Positions 13,634-15,220 of a DNA stretch of 15,220 nucleotides are shown piece after piece. Source of the DNA: Nitrosomonas sp. (lineage in GTDB: Bacteria > Pseudomonadota > Gammaproteobacteria > Burkholderiales > Nitrosomonadaceae); assembly GCA_021774205.1 (NCBI GenBank), contig JAJFJI010000045.1, positions 1-15,220 of the forward strand, written 5' to 3'. The notes below the pieces were generated by a model. It saw only the letters and a program-made list of their open reading frames with translations, made no database searches and was not told the DNA's origin. How positions within the stretch are numbered: position 1 is the first letter of the stretch; every line of letters begins with the position of its first letter. The translations under genes were made by a program, and so were the position numbers.

Positions 13634-15220
13634 ATGGAACCGATACCCGATATTGATCCGCAAGAAACGCAGGACTGGCTTGAAGCACTGGAATCCGTAT
13701 TGGAAAACGAGGGTGCTGAGCGCGCGCATTTTTTGTTGGAAAAGCTGGTGGAGAAAGCACGTCGTTCCGGCGCATATCTTCCGTATAGCGCGAATACGGC
13801 CTATATCAATACGATTCCAACTGGCAAGGAACAACGATCACCAGGTGATCATAAGATAGAGCAACGTATTCGTTCCTATGTACGTTGGAATGCTATGGCA
13901 ATGGTATTACGCGCTAACAGAGATACAAATGTTGGTGGCCATATCGCAACCTTTGCATCCGCTGCGACACTTTATGATGTTGGTTACAATCATTTTTGGC
14001 ACGCGCCTGATGAAAATCATGATGGCGACCTGATCTATACCCAGGGACATTCCGCACCCGGAATTTATGCTTATGCTTATTTATTTGGCGAACTGACCGA
14101 GGAACAACTCAATAATTTTCGCCAGGAAGTAGGTGGCAACGGCTTATCATCTTATCCTCATCCATGGTTGATGCCCGGCTTTTGGCAGTTTCCGACAGTA
14201 TCTATGGGGCTCGGACCATTAATGGCTATTTATCAGGCGCGCTTTATGAAGTATCTTGATAGCCGTGGTATGGCAAATACTGAGGGACGAAAAGTCTGGG
14301 CCTTTATGGGTGATGGCGAAATGGATGAGCCCGAGTCACTGGGTGCAGTTTCGCTGGCCTCGCGGGAGAATCTGGATAATTTAATTTTTGTAATAAATTG
14401 CAATCTTCAGCGCCTTGATGGACCTGTACGTGGCAATGGTAAGATTATTCAGGAATTAGAAAGAGATTTCCGGGGTTCTGGCTGGAATGTTATTAAAGTA
14501 ATTTGGGGATCTTACTGGGATCCATTATTAGCTAAGGATACCAAGGGCCTGTTACAGCGTCGCATGATGGAGTGTGTCGATGGCGAATACCAAACTATCA
14601 AAGCCAGGGACGGTGCTTATGTGCGCAAACATTTTTTTGGGAAGTATCCAGAATTACTGGAAATGGTCGCCAATATGTCAGACGACGATATCTGGCGACT
14701 GAATCGTGGTGGCCATGATCCGTATAAGGTTTATGCGGCTTATGCGGAAGCAATTCAACACAAAGGACAACCTACCGTGATATTGGCCAAGACAATTAAA
14801 GGCTATGGTATGGGGGAATCCGGGGAAGCACAGAATATTACCCACCAACAGAAAAAAATGGGTACAACGTCATTAAAGGCTTTTCGTGATCGGTTCGGTT
14901 TGCCAGTTCCGGATGATAAAATTGACGATGTGCCCTATCTTACACTGGATAAAGACTCGCCAGAATACGCCTATATGCATGCTAAACGTCAGGCGCTGGG
15001 AGGATTCCTGCATCGTCGCAGGCAGAAGGCGGAAGTTTTACAGGTGCCGAAATTGTCTGATTTTGAGGCGTTGTTGAAAGCCAGTGGGGAAGGGCACACA
15101 TCTTCTACCACTATGGCCTTTGTACGTATCCTTAATATTCTGGTCAAGGATAAAGTAATTGGTAAACATATCGTACCAATTGTCGCAGATGAGTCGCGTA
15201 CTTTTGGCATGGAAGGAATG
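13634..15220 (+). CDS. aceE: Pyruvate dehydrogenase E1 component, homodimeric type (partial, runs off the right edge)
   Basis: AceE is the thiamine-diphosphate-dependent E1 subunit that decarboxylates pyruvate and acetylates the lipoyl groups of E2 in the pyruvate dehydrogenase complex. The frame is open from the ATG at 13634 to the last base: 529 codons of about 890 expected, so the C-terminal part is missing only because the window ends. The match to the single-chain proteobacterial E1 is close: GGHIATFASA (101-110), QGHSAPG (137-143), the ThDP/Mg motif GDGEMDE (226-232) through NCN (255-257), then NLQRLDGPVRGNGK, GGHDP, IKGYGMG and ADESRTFGMEGM at the end. The ribosome-binding site is poor (AGG three bases from the ATG). 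aceF and lpd would be expected downstream. Confidence 0.97.
   Translation, partial: MEPIPDIDPQETQDWLEALESVLENEGAERAHFLLEKLVEKARRSGAYLPYSANTAYINTIPTGKEQRSPGDHKIEQRIRSYVRWNAMAMVLRANRDTNVGGHIATFASAATLYDVGYNHFWHAPDENHDGDLIYTQGHSAPGIYAYAYLFGELTEEQLNNFRQEVGGNGLSSYPHPWLMPGFWQFPTVSMGLGPLMAIYQARFMKYLDSRGMANTEGRKVWAFMGDGEMDEPESLGAVSLASRENLDNLIFVINCNLQRLDGPVRGNGKIIQELERDFRGSGWNVIKVIWGSYWDPLLAKDTKGLLQRRMMECVDGEYQTIKARDGAYVRKHFFGKYPELLEMVANMSDDDIWRLNRGGHDPYKVYAAYAEAIQHKGQPTVILAKTIKGYGMGESGEAQNITHQQKKMGTTSLKAFRDRFGLPVPDDKIDDVPYLTLDKDSPEYAYMHAKRQALGGFLHRRRQKAEVLQVPKLSDFEALLKASGEGHTSSTTMAFVRILNILVKDKVIGKHIVPIVADESRTFGMEGM

Overview
This window is chromosomal housekeeping DNA from a proteobacterium, most likely a betaproteobacterium of the Nitrosomonadales type. 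The evidence is an S-adenosylhomocysteine (SAH) riboswitch directly upstream of ahcY, a long-form bacterial ahcY followed by metF, the proteobacterial block dapF-DUF484-xerC, and a homodimeric-type aceE. The genus is an inference. Coding DNA is moderately AT-leaning and the gaps are strongly AT-rich. I see no CRISPR array, insertion sequence, phage gene, tRNA or rRNA.

Layout. 1-348 (minus) is the N-terminal part of a gene running off the left edge, possibly an M17 leucyl aminopeptidase relative. 477-2020 (plus) holds thyA and folA; folA is preceded by a 10-bp hairpin and an 11-codon ORF that overlaps its start. 2117-3292 (minus) is a fold-III PLP decarboxylase of the ornithine decarboxylase type, divergent from a TetR-family regulator (3672-4262) with a palindrome just upstream of it. 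4338-6881 (minus) reads dapF, DUF484, xerC. 6882-7831 is a gene-poor AT-rich stretch containing one 52-residue lipoprotein gene (minus), an FNR-type box, several inverted repeats and the metK promoter. 7832-11733 (plus) is metK, SAH riboswitch, ahcY, metF. 11989-12663 encodes an unrecognised two-helix membrane protein. 12734-13594 is folD. aceE starts at 13634 and runs off the right edge.

How the genes fit together. Six genes belong to one connected one-carbon network. FolD and MetF supply and use methylene-tetrahydrofolate, ThyA uses it and releases dihydrofolate, and FolA regenerates tetrahydrofolate. MetK makes S-adenosylmethionine, and AhcY clears the SAH left by methyltransferases, with its expression gated by the SAH riboswitch. 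DapF makes meso-diaminopimelate for peptidoglycan and lysine, and XerC resolves chromosome dimers.

Nothing here is clearly a new biological system. The best leads are regulatory: the folA leader ORF and hairpin, the FNR-type box placed for the small lipoprotein gene, the hairpin between ahcY and metF, and the U8 tract at the predicted metK transcription start.
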